From Streptomyces ficellus (GTDB lineage: Bacteria; Actinomycetota; Actinomycetes; Streptomycetales; Streptomycetaceae), in the NCBI RefSeq assembly GCF_030406405.1, contig NZ_JAUEPL010000035.1:1-64000 (forward strand): 64,000 nt of DNA, written 5' to 3'. Numbering within the stretch: position 1 is the first letter of the stretch; each line of letters begins with the position of its first letter. Of this stretch, positions 44,403 to 52,852 are shown piece after piece. Below the pieces are notes generated by a model. The model made no database searches. It was not told the DNA's origin and saw only the letters and a program-made list of their open reading frames with translations. Both the position numbers and the translations under genes were made by a program.

Positions 44403-44663
44403 TCAAGCGTGTCGTCGGGCCCACAGGGGGGTGACGACGGCGATGAGGACGGCAGCGACACCGATCTGGAGAATGTGCCGGATCCAGTCGATGCCGCCGG
44501 TGTCGCGTACGCCGAAGGCGCTGGCGAGCGCGTTGCCGGCAAGGGCGCCAGCAATACCGAGGAGAACCGTCAGCCACAGGGGAATGGGCTGACGACCGGG
44601 CAGGACGAGTTTGGCCAACAGGCCGATGATGAGTCCCGCGATGATGGCCCATAGGAACGACAC
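44403..44663 (-). CDS. GlsB/YeaQ/YmgE-family stress membrane protein
   Basis: An 86-residue protein of three hydrophobic helices: MSFLWAIIAGLIIGLLAKLVLPGRQ, then WLTVLLGIAGALAGNALASAFG, then ILQIGVAAVLIAVV. GLLAKLVLPG and the GxxGALxGN segment are signatures of the transglycosylase-associated/GlsB family, which is induced by envelope and acid stress in many bacteria. It lies next to the broken PRC-barrel gene on the same strand. Confidence 0.88.
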   Translation of the reverse strand: MSFLWAIIAGLIIGLLAKLVLPGRQPIPLWLTVLLGIAGALAGNALASAFGVRDTGGIDWIRHILQIGVAAVLIAVVTPLWARRHA

Positions 44664-44701
44664 GACGACTTCTCCTGTCTACTGCCCCGTCTTTCGGGAA
44701 C

Positions 44702-45127
44702 CTACAGCCCGCGTGCCCGACAAGCCGCGTTGTACGCAGTCCATGGCCACCACACCCGTCCAGTGGTGAGTCGCCACCGGCACCACGCGCACCGTCCAAC
44801 GGCATCCCGCCGGTAGTGGGAGTGCGGCCCAGCCGACGTCGCCGGGCTGCCGTAGTGCTCGTACAGGCGGTACTCCTCGTCCTCGGACAGGTGTCCACCG
44901 GAATCGACACCGACGTTCGGGGCGTCCTTGACCTTGTCCTTGGCATAGGGGACCTCAAGGTGGTCCTCGACCACGGTGGCGTCCTTGATCGGCACGAACG
45001 ACTCGCTGGTGCCGAACATGCCGGTCTTGACACTGACCCATTCCGGGCGGCCGGTGACGTCGTCAAGGAAGACGTGCTTGGCCTCGCCGATCTTGGTGCC
45101 CTCGGCGTCGTAGACCGGATGGTCTAG
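44702..45127 (-). pseudogene. PRC-barrel protein, main part (interrupted by transposon)
   Basis: The frame reads DHPVYDAEGTKIGEAKHVFLDDVTGRPEWVSVKTG, then MFGTSESFVPIKDATVVEDHLEVPYAKDKVKDAPNV and SEDEEYRLYEHYG. This is a PRC-barrel domain with the GxKIGxxxxxxxDxxTGxPEWVSV signature. The first 11 codons are missing here and lie at 47045-47078, beyond the inserted composite. Rejoining at CTAG restores MIAREQIPTVLDHPVYDAEG without a frame change. PRC-barrel proteins of this type cluster with DUF3618 and DUF4235 genes in stress loci. The last ~40 residues are low-confidence. Confidence 0.8.
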
Positions 45128-45287
45128 GGCCTGTCTGAAGTCGTGATCAGTGGAGGCTGCGTATCCAGAGCACGGCTCCGCGTAGATGGAGGCCAGCGAG
45201 GTAGCTCTGGGGCGTCTTGTCGTAGCGGGTCGCGATGCCGCGCCACGCCTTCAGCTTGTTGATCAGGCGTTCGACGGTGTTGCGGTC
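45128..45287 (-). mobile_element. Truncated IS end
   Basis: This stretch is the reverse complement of the last ~160 bp of the IS at 45967-47044. It includes the terminal inverted repeat GGCCTGTCTGAAGTCGTGAT and the coding end VERLINKLKAWRGIATRYDK...LWIRSLH. Homology stops at about 45287, so the rest of that copy was deleted. Confidence 0.85.
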
Positions 45288-45389
45288 GACCCTAGCTCGT
45301 AGGGCGCGAGGCCGCTCATGTGGCCTTCATGAGGGTCGCAGGGGTGTCGAGACGTGTGACCTGGGCGGCGCCGCATCGTTAGGCGCTTC

Positions 45390-45863
45390 ATGATCAGGAA
45401 GATGACGGCTCTTGCAGCCGCAGTCACCTCAAGCGTCGTATTGTTCCTGCCCTCCGGCACGGCATCGGCCGAGTCCGTTGACGTGCGTCAGATTACGGGC
45501 CAGGGCAAGGACGCCTGCCCTCAGGAAGCTTTCTGCCTCTACGAATACCGCATGTTCAATCAGGAGAAGCCGGGCCGGATGTGGCTTGTCACGGAAGCGG
45601 TGAAGGACCTGGACCTGCGCCCGCACGGCGCTCAGGTGGCCGCTTCCGCCGTCAACAACACATCCACGCGCTCCATGGGCACGGTTCGTGACTCCCTCGG
45701 ATACGAGGAGTATGTCGTGGGAGGAACCACCGAATACCACAACCAGCATGCGGGCTTCGCCCCGCCCAGCCACGGCGCCTTCATCTCCATGGACCTGAAC
45801 TTCTGCACCGATGCAGATTTGGGGCCGTGCACCCCGCCGCCCCCGGACGGCGACTGGGTTTAG
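45390..45863 (+). CDS. Secreted peptidase-inhibitor-like protein (I36 family)
   Basis: A 157-residue exported protein; signal peptide MIRKMTALAAAVTSSVVLFL with cleavage likely after ASA. The mature part has DACPQEAFCLYEYRMFNQEKPGRMWLVTEAVKDLD and ASAVNNTSTRSMGTVRDSLGY, matching the C-P-x3-FCLYE...VNNT pattern of I36 proteins. The archetype is SMPI, a metalloproteinase inhibitor from Streptomyces. The later Cys pair (NFCTDADLGPC) may form a disulfide. It lies between the two IS copies, so it is transposon cargo. A terminator hairpin follows. Confidence 0.75.
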   Translation: MIRKMTALAAAVTSSVVLFLPSGTASAESVDVRQITGQGKDACPQEAFCLYEYRMFNQEKPGRMWLVTEAVKDLDLRPHGAQVAASAVNNTSTRSMGTVRDSLGYEEYVVGGTTEYHNQHAGFAPPSHGAFISMDLNFCTDADLGPCTPPPPDGDWV

Positions 45864-45927
45864 TCGGCTTAGAGCTGTGTAAGAACCTTCGGTTCCAGGG
45901 CGCGACGCCCCGTGGTGGTGCCTGAGG

Positions 45928-45956
45928 CGGCCTCGGCCCGGTGAGGCCGAGGCCGC
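45928..45956 (+). terminator. Terminator of the I36 gene
   Basis: Arms gcggcctcggcc and ggccgaggccgc close about 65 bp after the stop codon, just before the left end of the full IS. Confidence 0.65.
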
Positions 45957-45966
45957 TTGGGCTTAG

Positions 45967-47044
45967 GGCCTGTCTGAAGTCGTGATCAGTGGGTGGGATG
46001 CCTCTTCCGGTGATCGTTCGGTGGCTGGTAGATGTTTGTGATGGCGCGTAGGGAACTCACGGACGCTGAGTGGGAGTTGATCGGGCCGTTCCTGCCGATA
46101 GGCAGGTCCGGCCCGTATCCGGAGCATCTGCGAGAGCAGTTCGAGGGTGTGATCTGGAAGTTTCGCTCGGGTGCCCAGTGGCGGGAGAGGGGCCGGAGTT
46201 TGGGATCTGGCAGACCGTCTACGGCCGATTCGTGCGGTGGCGTGACGCAGGCGTCTTCCAGGCACTGATGGACGGGATGATCGCCGAGGCGGCCCGGGGC
46301 GGGCAGACGGACCTGGCCTTGGTCAGCGTGGACTCCACGGTCGCCCGTGCTCATCACGACGCCGCGGGAATGCGGGTTGACGAGGAGGTCCTGTCGTCCC
46401 TTCAGAGGGCCGCCGAGGAGTCAAAGGGGCCGCGGAAAGGAACGAAAGCCGCAGGTCGAAGGTGAACAGGGCCCGGTCGGCCCGGACCGGGAGGAACGGC
46501 GGCGCATCCGGCGACGACGCCGGGCCCGGCTGAAGGCGGCCCGGCTGGGCCGTTCACGTGGCGGTCTGACCAGCAAGGTCCATCTCGCTTCCGACCTGCG
46601 CTGCCGCCCGCTCTCCTTCGTCCTGACCGAGGGCCAGGCCGCCGACAGCCCCCGCTTCATCCCGGTCCTGGACCAGATCAAGGTCCGGGGGCCGGTCGGC
46701 CGCCCGCGCACCCGGCCCAGCACGGTCGTCGGCGACAAGGCGTACTCCTCCCGCGCCAACCGCGCCCACCTGCGGAACCGGAACATCAAGGCCGTGATTC
46801 CGGAAGGCCAACCAGGCCGCAAACCGGAAGAAGAAGGGCCACCGGGGCGGACGCCCCGTCTCCCACGACGCCGACCTCTACAAGGACCGCAACACCGTCG
46901 AACGCCTGATCAACAAGCTGAAGGCGTGGCGCGGCATCGCGACCCGCTACGACAAGACGCCCCAGAGCTACCTCGCTGGCCTCCATCTACGCGGAGCCGT
47001 GCTCTGGATACGCAGCCTCCACTGATCACGACTTCAGACAGGCC
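45967..47044 (+). mobile_element. IS5-family insertion sequence, full length
   Basis: A 1,078-bp element with 26-bp perfect terminal inverted repeats beginning GGCCTGTCTGAAGTCGTGAT at both ends. It encodes a DDE transposase of IS5 type in broken frames. The inner flank is TTAG and the outer flank CTAG. The CTAG preference fits IS5 subgroups that duplicate 2-4 bp around TA. Confidence 0.85.
46041..47025 (+). pseudogene. IS5-family transposase, frameshifted
   Basis: Pieces in successive frames: RRELTDAEWELIGPFLPIGRSGPYPEHLREQFEGVIWKFRSGAQWRE; then FGIWQTVYGRFVRWRDAGVF to VSVDSTVARAHHDAAGM; then RSRGGLTSKVHLASDLRCRPLSFVLTEGQAADSPRF to STVVGDKAYSSRANRAHLRNRNIKAVIPE; then KDRNTVERLINKLKAWRGIATRYDK and the stop. 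The DDE residues are in VSVDST, VVGDKAY and NTVERLINKLK. IS5 members often use one programmed shift; here at least three shifts are needed, so this copy is probably inactive unless sequence errors are involved. Confidence 0.8.
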
Positions 47045-47078
47045 CTAGCACGGTCGGGATCTGCTCCCGGGCGATCAT
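47045..47078 (-). pseudogene. PRC-barrel protein, detached N-terminus
   Basis: ATG 47078, preceded on its strand by AGGAGGG, encodes MIAREQIPTVL up to the CTAG at the transposon edge. It continues in frame with the part at 44702-45127 when the composite is removed. This gives the original start and ribosome binding site of the interrupted gene. Confidence 0.8.
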
Positions 47079-47134
47079 CTGACCCTCCTGCTTGCCCGCG
47101 GGAGGCGCTGGAGCGGTCGCCCGGCGACATAGGG

Positions 47135-47278
47135 TCAGCGGGTGGGCTTCAGCCCTGACTGGCTCCTGGCTCCTGGCTCGTTCTCGTGCCGGACGTAGAG
47201 CGGCTGGAGTTGTCGCCAGTACCGGTCGAGGTGTCCGTCGGTCTCGCGCAGAGCTTGGTCGGCGATGCGGTCAGGCAT
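47135..47278 (-). CDS. Possible small protein, 47 aa
   Basis: ATG 47278 opens MPDRIADQALRETDGHLDRY, WRQLQPLYVRHENEPGARSQ and SGLKPTR, then TGA. The first 35 residues read like a real helical protein and continue upstream in frame as GSDRLAELRAS, so this may be the end of a longer, lost gene. A triplet repeat-like tctggctcctggctcc run near its end may be slippage. Confidence 0.35.
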   Translation of the reverse strand: MPDRIADQALRETDGHLDRYWRQLQPLYVRHENEPGARSQSGLKPTR

Positions 47279-47509
47279 GGAGGCGCGAAGCTCTGCCAGC
47301 CTGTCGCTCCCCGGATAGGGTGAGGGAACGTGGAGGGGGGGTGCGCCCCCAGGGGGCCGCGGCGGCGCCGGCCTGCCCGTACCGCCGGCGGTGGCGGGAC
47401 ACTGACCACCATCGTGCGGCCAGAACCATGGCGGTCAGAACCACCGCAGTGAGGGCGTGCGGTCCACGGTGTGCGGCCACTGTCCCTTCCTCGGGTCGCA
47501 CGGTGTGTG

Positions 47510-47776
47510 TCAGCCGGGCCAGGTGCCGGTCAGGCGGTGCATGGTTGCGGCGCCGGCCCGGTCGACGGCGGCTTTGACGGCGGCGAAGATCGCTCCCTGG
47601 ACGGCCGCGGCAAGGAGGGCTTCCTGCCAGGTGCGGTCCTGATCGGTGGCATCGGGAGCGACATCGTCGCGCCCGAGCATCTTCCACGCTTGCTTGAACG
47701 CCGCTCCGGCGATCATGCCGCTGGCTGCGCCGAGGGTCAGACCTACGGGCTTGTACGCGATCTTGGACGCTTTCAC
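47510..47776 (-). CDS. DUF4235 membrane protein
   Basis: An 88-residue protein with two hydrophobic helices: KIAYKPVGLTLGAASGMIAGAAFKQAWKML and ALLAAAVQGAIFAAVKAAVDR, then AATMHRLTGTWPG. The KxxYKPVGxxxGxxxGxxAGxxFKxxW and RxGAxxxxRLTGxWPG blocks define DUF4235. Function is unknown. It overlaps the DUF3618 gene by 4 bp (ATGA), and together with the holin-like gene forms a three-gene operon common in actinobacteria. Confidence 0.85.
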   Translation of the reverse strand: MKASKIAYKPVGLTLGAASGMIAGAAFKQAWKMLGRDDVAPDATDQDRTWQEALLAAAVQGAIFAAVKAAVDRAGAATMHRLTGTWPG

Positions 47777-48231
47777 CGGCGCCCCCTGTTGCGGCGCTTC
47801 TTGACCAGCAGCAGCACCACGAGGGCGGTGGCCACCGCCATCAACGGCCCGCGGCGCTGACGCGCGGCCTGCGTGACCTGACTCGCCTTCTCGGTGACCG
47901 CTTCGGGAGTCTTTTCCTGGAACTTGCTCGCCACCGTGGCTGCGGCCTGGGTGACCTGTTCCTTGGCCTGGGCGGCCTTCGCCGCAACCGGGTCGGGGAG
48001 CTTGTCCTGCGCCACCTTCGCGGCCTGGGCCGCCTTGTCCTTGACCTGCACTGCCTTCTGCTGCACCTGCACCTTTACCTCGGTCGTCTTCTCCTGAACC
48101 TGGGCTTTCACATCCGCCTTGCCGGCCAGAGCCTCCACCGTCTGCCCAAGTTGCTCGCGCGTGGCCTCGGTCTTCTCGCGCAGTTCCTCAGGCGTAGGGG
48201 TCTGGTCAGGGGACGGTGACTTGTTGCTCAT
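47773..48231 (-). CDS. DUF3618 protein
   Basis: A 152-residue protein. The N-terminal DUF3618 motif TPEELREKTEATREQLGQTVEALAGKADVKAQ is followed by a long Ala/Lys/Gln coiled region with KVQVQQKAVQVKDKAAQAAKVAQDKL-type heptads. A C-terminal membrane helix comes last (GPLMAVATALVVLLLVKKRRNRG). The coiled region recalls LEA-type stress proteins. It overlaps its neighbours by 4 bp on both sides. Confidence 0.85.
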   Translation of the reverse strand: MSNKSPSPDQTPTPEELREKTEATREQLGQTVEALAGKADVKAQVQEKTTEVKVQVQQKAVQVKDKAAQAAKVAQDKLPDPVAAKAAQAKEQVTQAAATVASKFQEKTPEAVTEKASQVTQAARQRRGPLMAVATALVVLLLVKKRRNRGRR

Positions 48232-48548
48232 CGGTGCGCTTTCTCCTTGATCTCGGCCACGTCGGCCTTGACGCTGTCGATCGCCCGCTCGGGTGTGGGC
48301 GGTGTGGCCTGGGCGACCTGCTTCTTACCCATCAGGGCCAAGGCCCCGGCGATCACCAGTAGCACGCCGAAGATGATCAGCGCCGACGCCCACACCGGTA
48401 GCACCAGGGCCAGCGCGGCAATCCCCGTGGCCACCAGGGCCTGCAGCGCGAGGAACGCCACCGTGCCCGCGCCGCCGAACAGGCCGCCGCCGATACCGAA
48501 TCGCTTGAGGCGACGGTCTTCTTCTTTGAGAGCAGCCAAGCCTGTCAT
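48228..48548 (-). CDS. Phage-holin-like DUF1469 membrane protein, short N-terminus
   Basis: A 106-residue protein with two helices: RFGIGGGLFGGAGTVAFLALQALVATGIAALALVLPVWASALIIFGVLLVIAGALAL. It ends GKKQVAQATPPTPERAIDSVKADVAEIKEKAHR, a standard C-terminus for actinobacterial DUF1469 proteins. The usual members have about 30 more N-terminal residues including an SELVRAEM helix; here the protein begins MTGLAALKEEDRRLK. The first exon-like part may have been lost in the island. An upstream in-frame ATG at 48584 would add 12 unrelated residues. Confidence 0.75.
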   Translation of the reverse strand: MTGLAALKEEDRRLKRFGIGGGLFGGAGTVAFLALQALVATGIAALALVLPVWASALIIFGVLLVIAGALALMGKKQVAQATPPTPERAIDSVKADVAEIKEKAHR

Positions 48549-48668
48549 GTGCGGCAGGTTCCCACCACTGCGCCTGTCACACACAGACGCTCTGTCCCTG
48601 CCGCTGAGACGTGGCGAACCGACTGGCGGCGCGTCGCGAACCGGTGACAGCGAGGGGTGAGGGTCGGT

Positions 48669-49760
48669 TCAGTCGAGGCGGCGGCGGTCTTCCTCGGTCC
48701 ACTTGGCCGTGTCGCGCGGTTCGACGTACGGCTCCTCGGCCTCCGGGTGGCCGCCGTCGATGGCGCGCTGGCGGGCCATCTCCGCATCGAATTCCAGCCC
48801 GAGGAGGACCGCGAGGTTGGTGATCCACAGCCAGACCAGGAAGACGATGACGCCGGCCAAGGTCCCGTAGGTCTTGTTGTAGGAGGCGAAGTTCGCCACG
48901 TACAGGGCGAAGCCGGCCGAGGCGATCATCCACAGCAGCAGCGCGAGGAAGCTGCCCGGGGTCACCCACTTGAAACCGCGGCCCCTGGCGTTGGGCGCGG
49001 CCCAGTACAGGATCGCGATCATGATCGTGACCAGCAGAACGAGGACCGGCCACTTCGCGATCGACCACACCGTCATGGCGGTGTCCCCGGCACCAAGGGC
49101 GGAGCCTGCCCGCTGGGCGAGGGGACCGGTGAACACCACGATCAGCGCGCTCACGACCGCCAGCACCATCAGGACCACCGTCAGCACCAGGCGCAACGGC
49201 AGCACCTTCCATACGGGGCGGCCTTCGGGCATGTCGTAAACGGCGTTGGAGGTACGGATGAACGCCGCGATGTAGCCGGAGGCCGACCACAGGGCCAGCA
49301 CCAGACCCACGATGGCCATGAGCGATCCGGTGCCGCCGTTGCCCTGCAGTTGCTGTACGGCGTTGGAGATGATGTCCCGGGCCGGGCCGGGGGCGAGCTT
49401 TTGCAGGTTGTCCATCACTTGCTGGGTGGCGGACTTGCCCGCGATACCGAGCAGGGACACCAGCACCAGCAGAGCGGGGAACAGGGAGAGGACGCCGTAG
49501 TAGGTCAGGGCCGCAGCCCGGTCGGCGAGCTCGTCATCCTTGAACTCCTTCACCGTGCGCTTCAGCACCGCCCACCACGACCTCTTAGGCATGGCAGTCG
49601 GCTCATCGGGCGCCTTGCGCTCCACTTCCGGATCGGGCCCGACTCCGCCGGACTCCCGCCGGAGTTCATGATCGCCGTCCTTATGGCCTTCATAGCGGTC
49701 GCCGCCTTCGTAGCGGCCGGGTTCGTCTTGACGCTGATGTGGTTCCGGTGTCCGTGCCAT
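48669..49760 (-). CDS. YihY/BrkB-family membrane protein
   Basis: A 363-residue protein with a charged N-terminus and about six membrane helices. The family block AVLKRTVKEFKDDELADRAAALTYYGVLSLFPALLVLVSLLG is followed by MAIVGLVLALWSASGYIAAFIRTSNAVYDM, YWAAPNARGRGFKWVTPGSFLALLLWM and YGTLAGVIVFLVWLWITNLAVLLGLEFDAEM. The start is set at ATG 49760 (MARTPEPHQ) rather than the longer frame to 49853. Substrate is unknown. A C-terminal fragment of a close paralogue is at 51620-51806. Confidence 0.88.
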   Translation of the reverse strand: MARTPEPHQRQDEPGRYEGGDRYEGHKDGDHELRRESGGVGPDPEVERKAPDEPTAMPKRSWWAVLKRTVKEFKDDELADRAAALTYYGVLSLFPALLVLVSLLGIAGKSATQQVMDNLQKLAPGPARDIISNAVQQLQGNGGTGSLMAIVGLVLALWSASGYIAAFIRTSNAVYDMPEGRPVWKVLPLRLVLTVVLMVLAVVSALIVVFTGPLAQRAGSALGAGDTAMTVWSIAKWPVLVLLVTIMIAILYWAAPNARGRGFKWVTPGSFLALLLWMIASAGFALYVANFASYNKTYGTLAGVIVFLVWLWITNLAVLLGLEFDAEMARQRAIDGGHPEAEEPYVEPRDTAKWTEEDRRRLD

Positions 49761-50979
49761 GCCAAAGGCGTAACCGCCCCCGGCGGCACGAAACAGCTTC
49801 CCTTTGCTTGCGGACGTTTCGCCCGGAAGGCACGGGAGTAACCGGTGGGCCAAGGGGTGCGGCGAGCACCAGATCGTCAGGTATTGGGTTGCCCGGGGCG
49901 GCCGACCTGCTCACGCATCTCCTGAGCGGTGTTCTGGCCCACCTCGCGCAGCCCCTGTCCGCTGTCCCGGCCGGCGCTCTGGGCCTGTTCCTTAGTGGTC
50001 TGAACCGCTTCCTGGTGGAATTGATTGGCGGGGCTTCGGCTGCCGGTTCCCGGGCTGCCCAAGCAGGCCACCGCGTATGCCGGACCAACAGCCCAGCAAG
50101 GGCACTGGATGCACACCTGCGGGGCGACTCAACAACGGTGTGATCACTACTACTGCGGGTAGCCGGGCGCGTATGTGCAAACACCGACGTGTACGGGTTA
50201 CGTGCGTCCTGCTGATCAGCTGGATATCACTGGCTGCCGTAGAACGGTGGGCGGAACAATCACCCTGGCCGACAGCGACGATGAAAGGATTGCTGTGGTC
50301 GTGCGTGGTGGCGGGTACCTGGTGGTTTGCCGAGATGACGCAGAGGCGACCGCCGCCAACCGCGATCGCACGCCAAAGGGGCAAGTCTGCGCCGAGGGAC
50401 CCAAAAAAGACGGCGGTACCCGCACCTTCGTCCTCACCTGCCGAGAACTCCCAGGCGAGCACGTATCGATAGCACCCTCGGCGCCACAGCGAGCCTCACC
50501 GCCCTTGGCCTCCAGCCGCCGACAGGTCGTCAGCTACCGCCTGGCAGCCACCAGCATCACATGCGTGGCTTCGCCCACTGGCTGCTGCCCGGGCTTGTTC
50601 AACTGCGCGGTGAGCCATCTTTCTCAGACCGCCAGTCACCCGGTCGCCGGACGCCGGGCCGCTTGCCGGCATCGTTCGCTGAGAGTGACATCACCAAAGC
50701 TGTACCGCACATCACCTGGACATGCGAGCGACACCGAGCACCGCCCATCTGACCCGGATCGGCAGCAGCGACGCCCTGCCGGTCAGCCCGAAGCCGCTGG
50801 CGGGCCCTGTCTCCCACAGGCTTTTGCGGACGTCCTGCAGGAGCTCATTCACGGACTTGGACGTCTCCAGGGCAACTTCCACCGCCGCTCGGGCGCCGTG
50901 CTGCCGTCCCAAACCGACGCCCTCCGACCTACCGTGAAACGACAGCCTGACCCGCTAGCCTCAACAGCACCGCAGCCTC
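49761..50979. other. Decayed region with protein-like fragments
   Basis: No complete gene is convincing. On the minus strand 49877-50030 reads NQFHQEAVQTTKEQAQSAGRDSGQGLREVGQNTAQEMREQ, an LEA-like C-terminus without a start. On the plus strand 50200-50470 reads ITLADSDDERIAVVVRGGGYLVVCRDD, then GQVCAEGPKKDGGTRTFVLTCRELPGEHV, of unknown type. Both look like remnants. Confidence 0.35.
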
Positions 50980-51179
50980 ACGGACAAGGACCGTCAGCCG
51001 CCCCAAGGACACCACCGGGTTCGTCGCCCTACCCCGCAGTTTGGTCGTCGAACGCTCGCTGGTGTGGATCATGTACGCCCGACAGCGTGCCCGCCACTAC
51101 CAGCGGCTCGTGATCAGTCTCCGACCCTCTGATCACGTGGGCCGCGATCACGCTCACGAAGTGCCGCCTTGCCCGCTAA
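50980..51179 (+). pseudogene. IS-type transposase C-terminal remnant
   Basis: The plus strand reads SRPKDTTGFVALPRSLVVERSLVWIMYARQRARHY. After a frame change, HLITWAAITLTKCRLAR and a stop follow. DTTGFVxLPRxxVVERxxxWxMxxRRxARDYE...MTRRLAR is the conserved end of a common Streptomyces IS5/IS4-like transposase, with the catalytic Glu in VVER. The rest of the element is missing. Confidence 0.65.
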
Positions 51180-51619
51180 GTCAGCAAGTCCGCCACCACC
51201 CCGGCCTGGCCTCCTGACATCGGCAACCCCTGGTCCCCGAGGGAGAAGACCAGGGGCCTCTGCCACGACAGGGCGGTCACCGGAACCATGAACAACGCAG
51301 TCCCAGCCCAACGCCGGGAAGCAGCCAACCAAGAACCGCAGCAAACTTCGGTGCACGCAATGCCACTTGAACCAACGCGCATCACCACACATGGTCACGG
51401 CGTCGTCAACCTTCCACGTCAACAACGCGCCAGGCCGGCCCAAGGACTCAACGACGCTCGCCGTCGACATGCTTTGACGGCGTCGGTCATGACGACGCGG
51501 CTGCTGTTGCTGCCGGGGTTGAGCGGTTGGTCCTTGAGGTTCCGCTCCCGTCGCTTCGGGCAGCACCGCCGGAAGCGAGCCCTCTGACCCGCGCATGCAG
51601 GACGGCTTTCAGGACAAGC
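51180..51619. other. No gene recognised
   Basis: About 440 bp with weak overlapping frames only, between a transposase remnant and a BrkB remnant. Confidence 0.35.
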
Positions 51620-51806
51620 TCAGAGTTTGCGGGTGTCGCGGGGCTCGACGTAAGGCTCTTTACCCGGCGGGTGCCCTGCTTCCAGGGCACGACCACGTTC
51701 GAGTTCAGCGTTGCACTCCAGGCCGAGCAGGATCGCGATGTTGGAGATCCACAGCCAGATCAGAAAGACGATGACCGCAGCGACGCTGCCGTAGGTCTTG
51801 TCGTAG
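51620..51806 (-). pseudogene. BrkB-family C-terminal remnant
   Basis: Minus strand reads YDKTYGSVAAVIVFLIWLWISNIAILLGLECNAELERGRALEAGHPPGKEPYVEPRDTRKL and stops. It parallels the end of the intact BrkB protein at 48669-49760 (YNKTYGTLAGVIVFLVWLWITNLAVLLGLEFDAEM...EEPYVEPRDTAK). All sequence upstream of YDKTYG has been replaced by the end of another truncated gene. Confidence 0.75.
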
Positions 51807-52850
51807 CGGCAGCCGAGGCATCGTCCAGTGCGGCCCGTCCTTCGCAAGTTCTGCTAGATAGAGGGGGTTGGGCACCCAGGTGCCGAGCCGCATGTTGGAC
51901 AGCGCGAGCAGCCGTTCCATGAACATCGTCTGGGACCCCATCGCGGAGGCGAAGGCTGCTCCGGACACGGCGACGGCGGACTGGACGGTCAAGTCCCGAC
52001 CGATCAGCGGTGGGGCCATCTCTTGCAGCGTGCTGGTGCGGACCCAACCGGTGTCGGGGCCCCCGCAGTAGTCGGAGGCGAAGGTGAAGGGCACGGCGGG
52101 GCGGCCGGGCGCGGTGCGGTTGCGCAGCGATACGGCCGCGGAGGCGGCGAAGATGACCTGAGGGAAGCCTTTGCCTTCTTTCCCTTCCACCCGCTTTGCG
52201 TAGGGGTCCAGTGGGGTGGGCTCGTTGTTGTAGTCGTAGGGCAGGGCGCCGACCGATCCGTCCCTGAGCACCGCGCGGCGTACGGCGAAGGTGCCGGCCA
52301 GGCGCTGGCGGTAGAAGGGGTGCAAGCTGAACGTGGTCTGGTCGATAAGGAACGCCAGCGTGATCAGGGCAATGGGCACCCCCCACTTCCACGGTGCGTG
52401 CCAGCCGCTGGCGTAGACGGCGGCCCAGGACATGAGGGCGAGTCCGAAGAGTGCGACCAGGAGCAGCACCAGCCAACACACCACAACGTTCACCCAGCTG
52501 CCGCCGCCCTGCATGACCAGGGGCGCCCCGCCCTTGCCGAACAGACTCGCCTTCTCGCCGTCCGGCTTCAGCTTCTTCACCGTTTTGTGGACCGAGATGA
52601 ACCATGTACCCACCGCGGTCACCGCTGCCGTGATCGCACCGAGCGCCGTCATCGCCGTCCCTCTGTCGCCCCACAGCCCCTTCTCCTCCTCCGGGGCCAG
52701 CGAGGCGAACAACCAGATCACCGCCGGGAAAACAATGGAGTAGGCGGCGATCACCAGAGCAAGGCCCACCATCGCGTTCACGGTGCTGCGCAGCCATGGC
52801 GGGCGGGACTTGCCGCTGCCTGCCCGTGCGGCGCCCCGAGGGCGAGGACT
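51807..52850 (-). pseudogene. Patatin-like/large membrane protein, internal fragment
   Basis: An open frame of about 345 residues with helices (NAMVGLALVIAAYSIVFPAVIWLFA, GAITAAVTAVGTWFIS, VVVCWLVLLLVALFGLALMSWAAVY, WGVPIALITLAFLIDQ). These are followed by FPQVIFAASAAVSLRNRTAPGRPAVPFTFASDYCGGPDTGWVRTSTL and LTVQSAVAVSGAAFASAMGSQTMFMERLLALSNMRLGTWVPNPLYLAELAKDGPHW. This resembles the C-terminal half of large actinobacterial patatin-like membrane proteins. The SGAAF motif and the membrane part are kept. The N-terminus is cut at the right corA repeat and the C-terminus fuses to the BrkB remnant. Confidence 0.5.
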
Positions 52851-52852
52851 TC

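Larger units (their letters stand above)
45124..47048. mobile_element. IS5-type composite transposon carrying an I36 gene
   Basis: The unit spans 45128-47044 with CTAG on both flanks (45124-45127 and 47045-47048) as a 4-bp target duplication. The left end is a 160-bp remnant of the IS, inverted relative to the full copy at the right end. Between them lies a signal-peptide protein gene and its terminator. The full copy has TTAG on its inner side and CTAG outside, so only the outer ends match. That indicates the composite moved as a whole. It splits the PRC-barrel gene. Confidence 0.75.
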
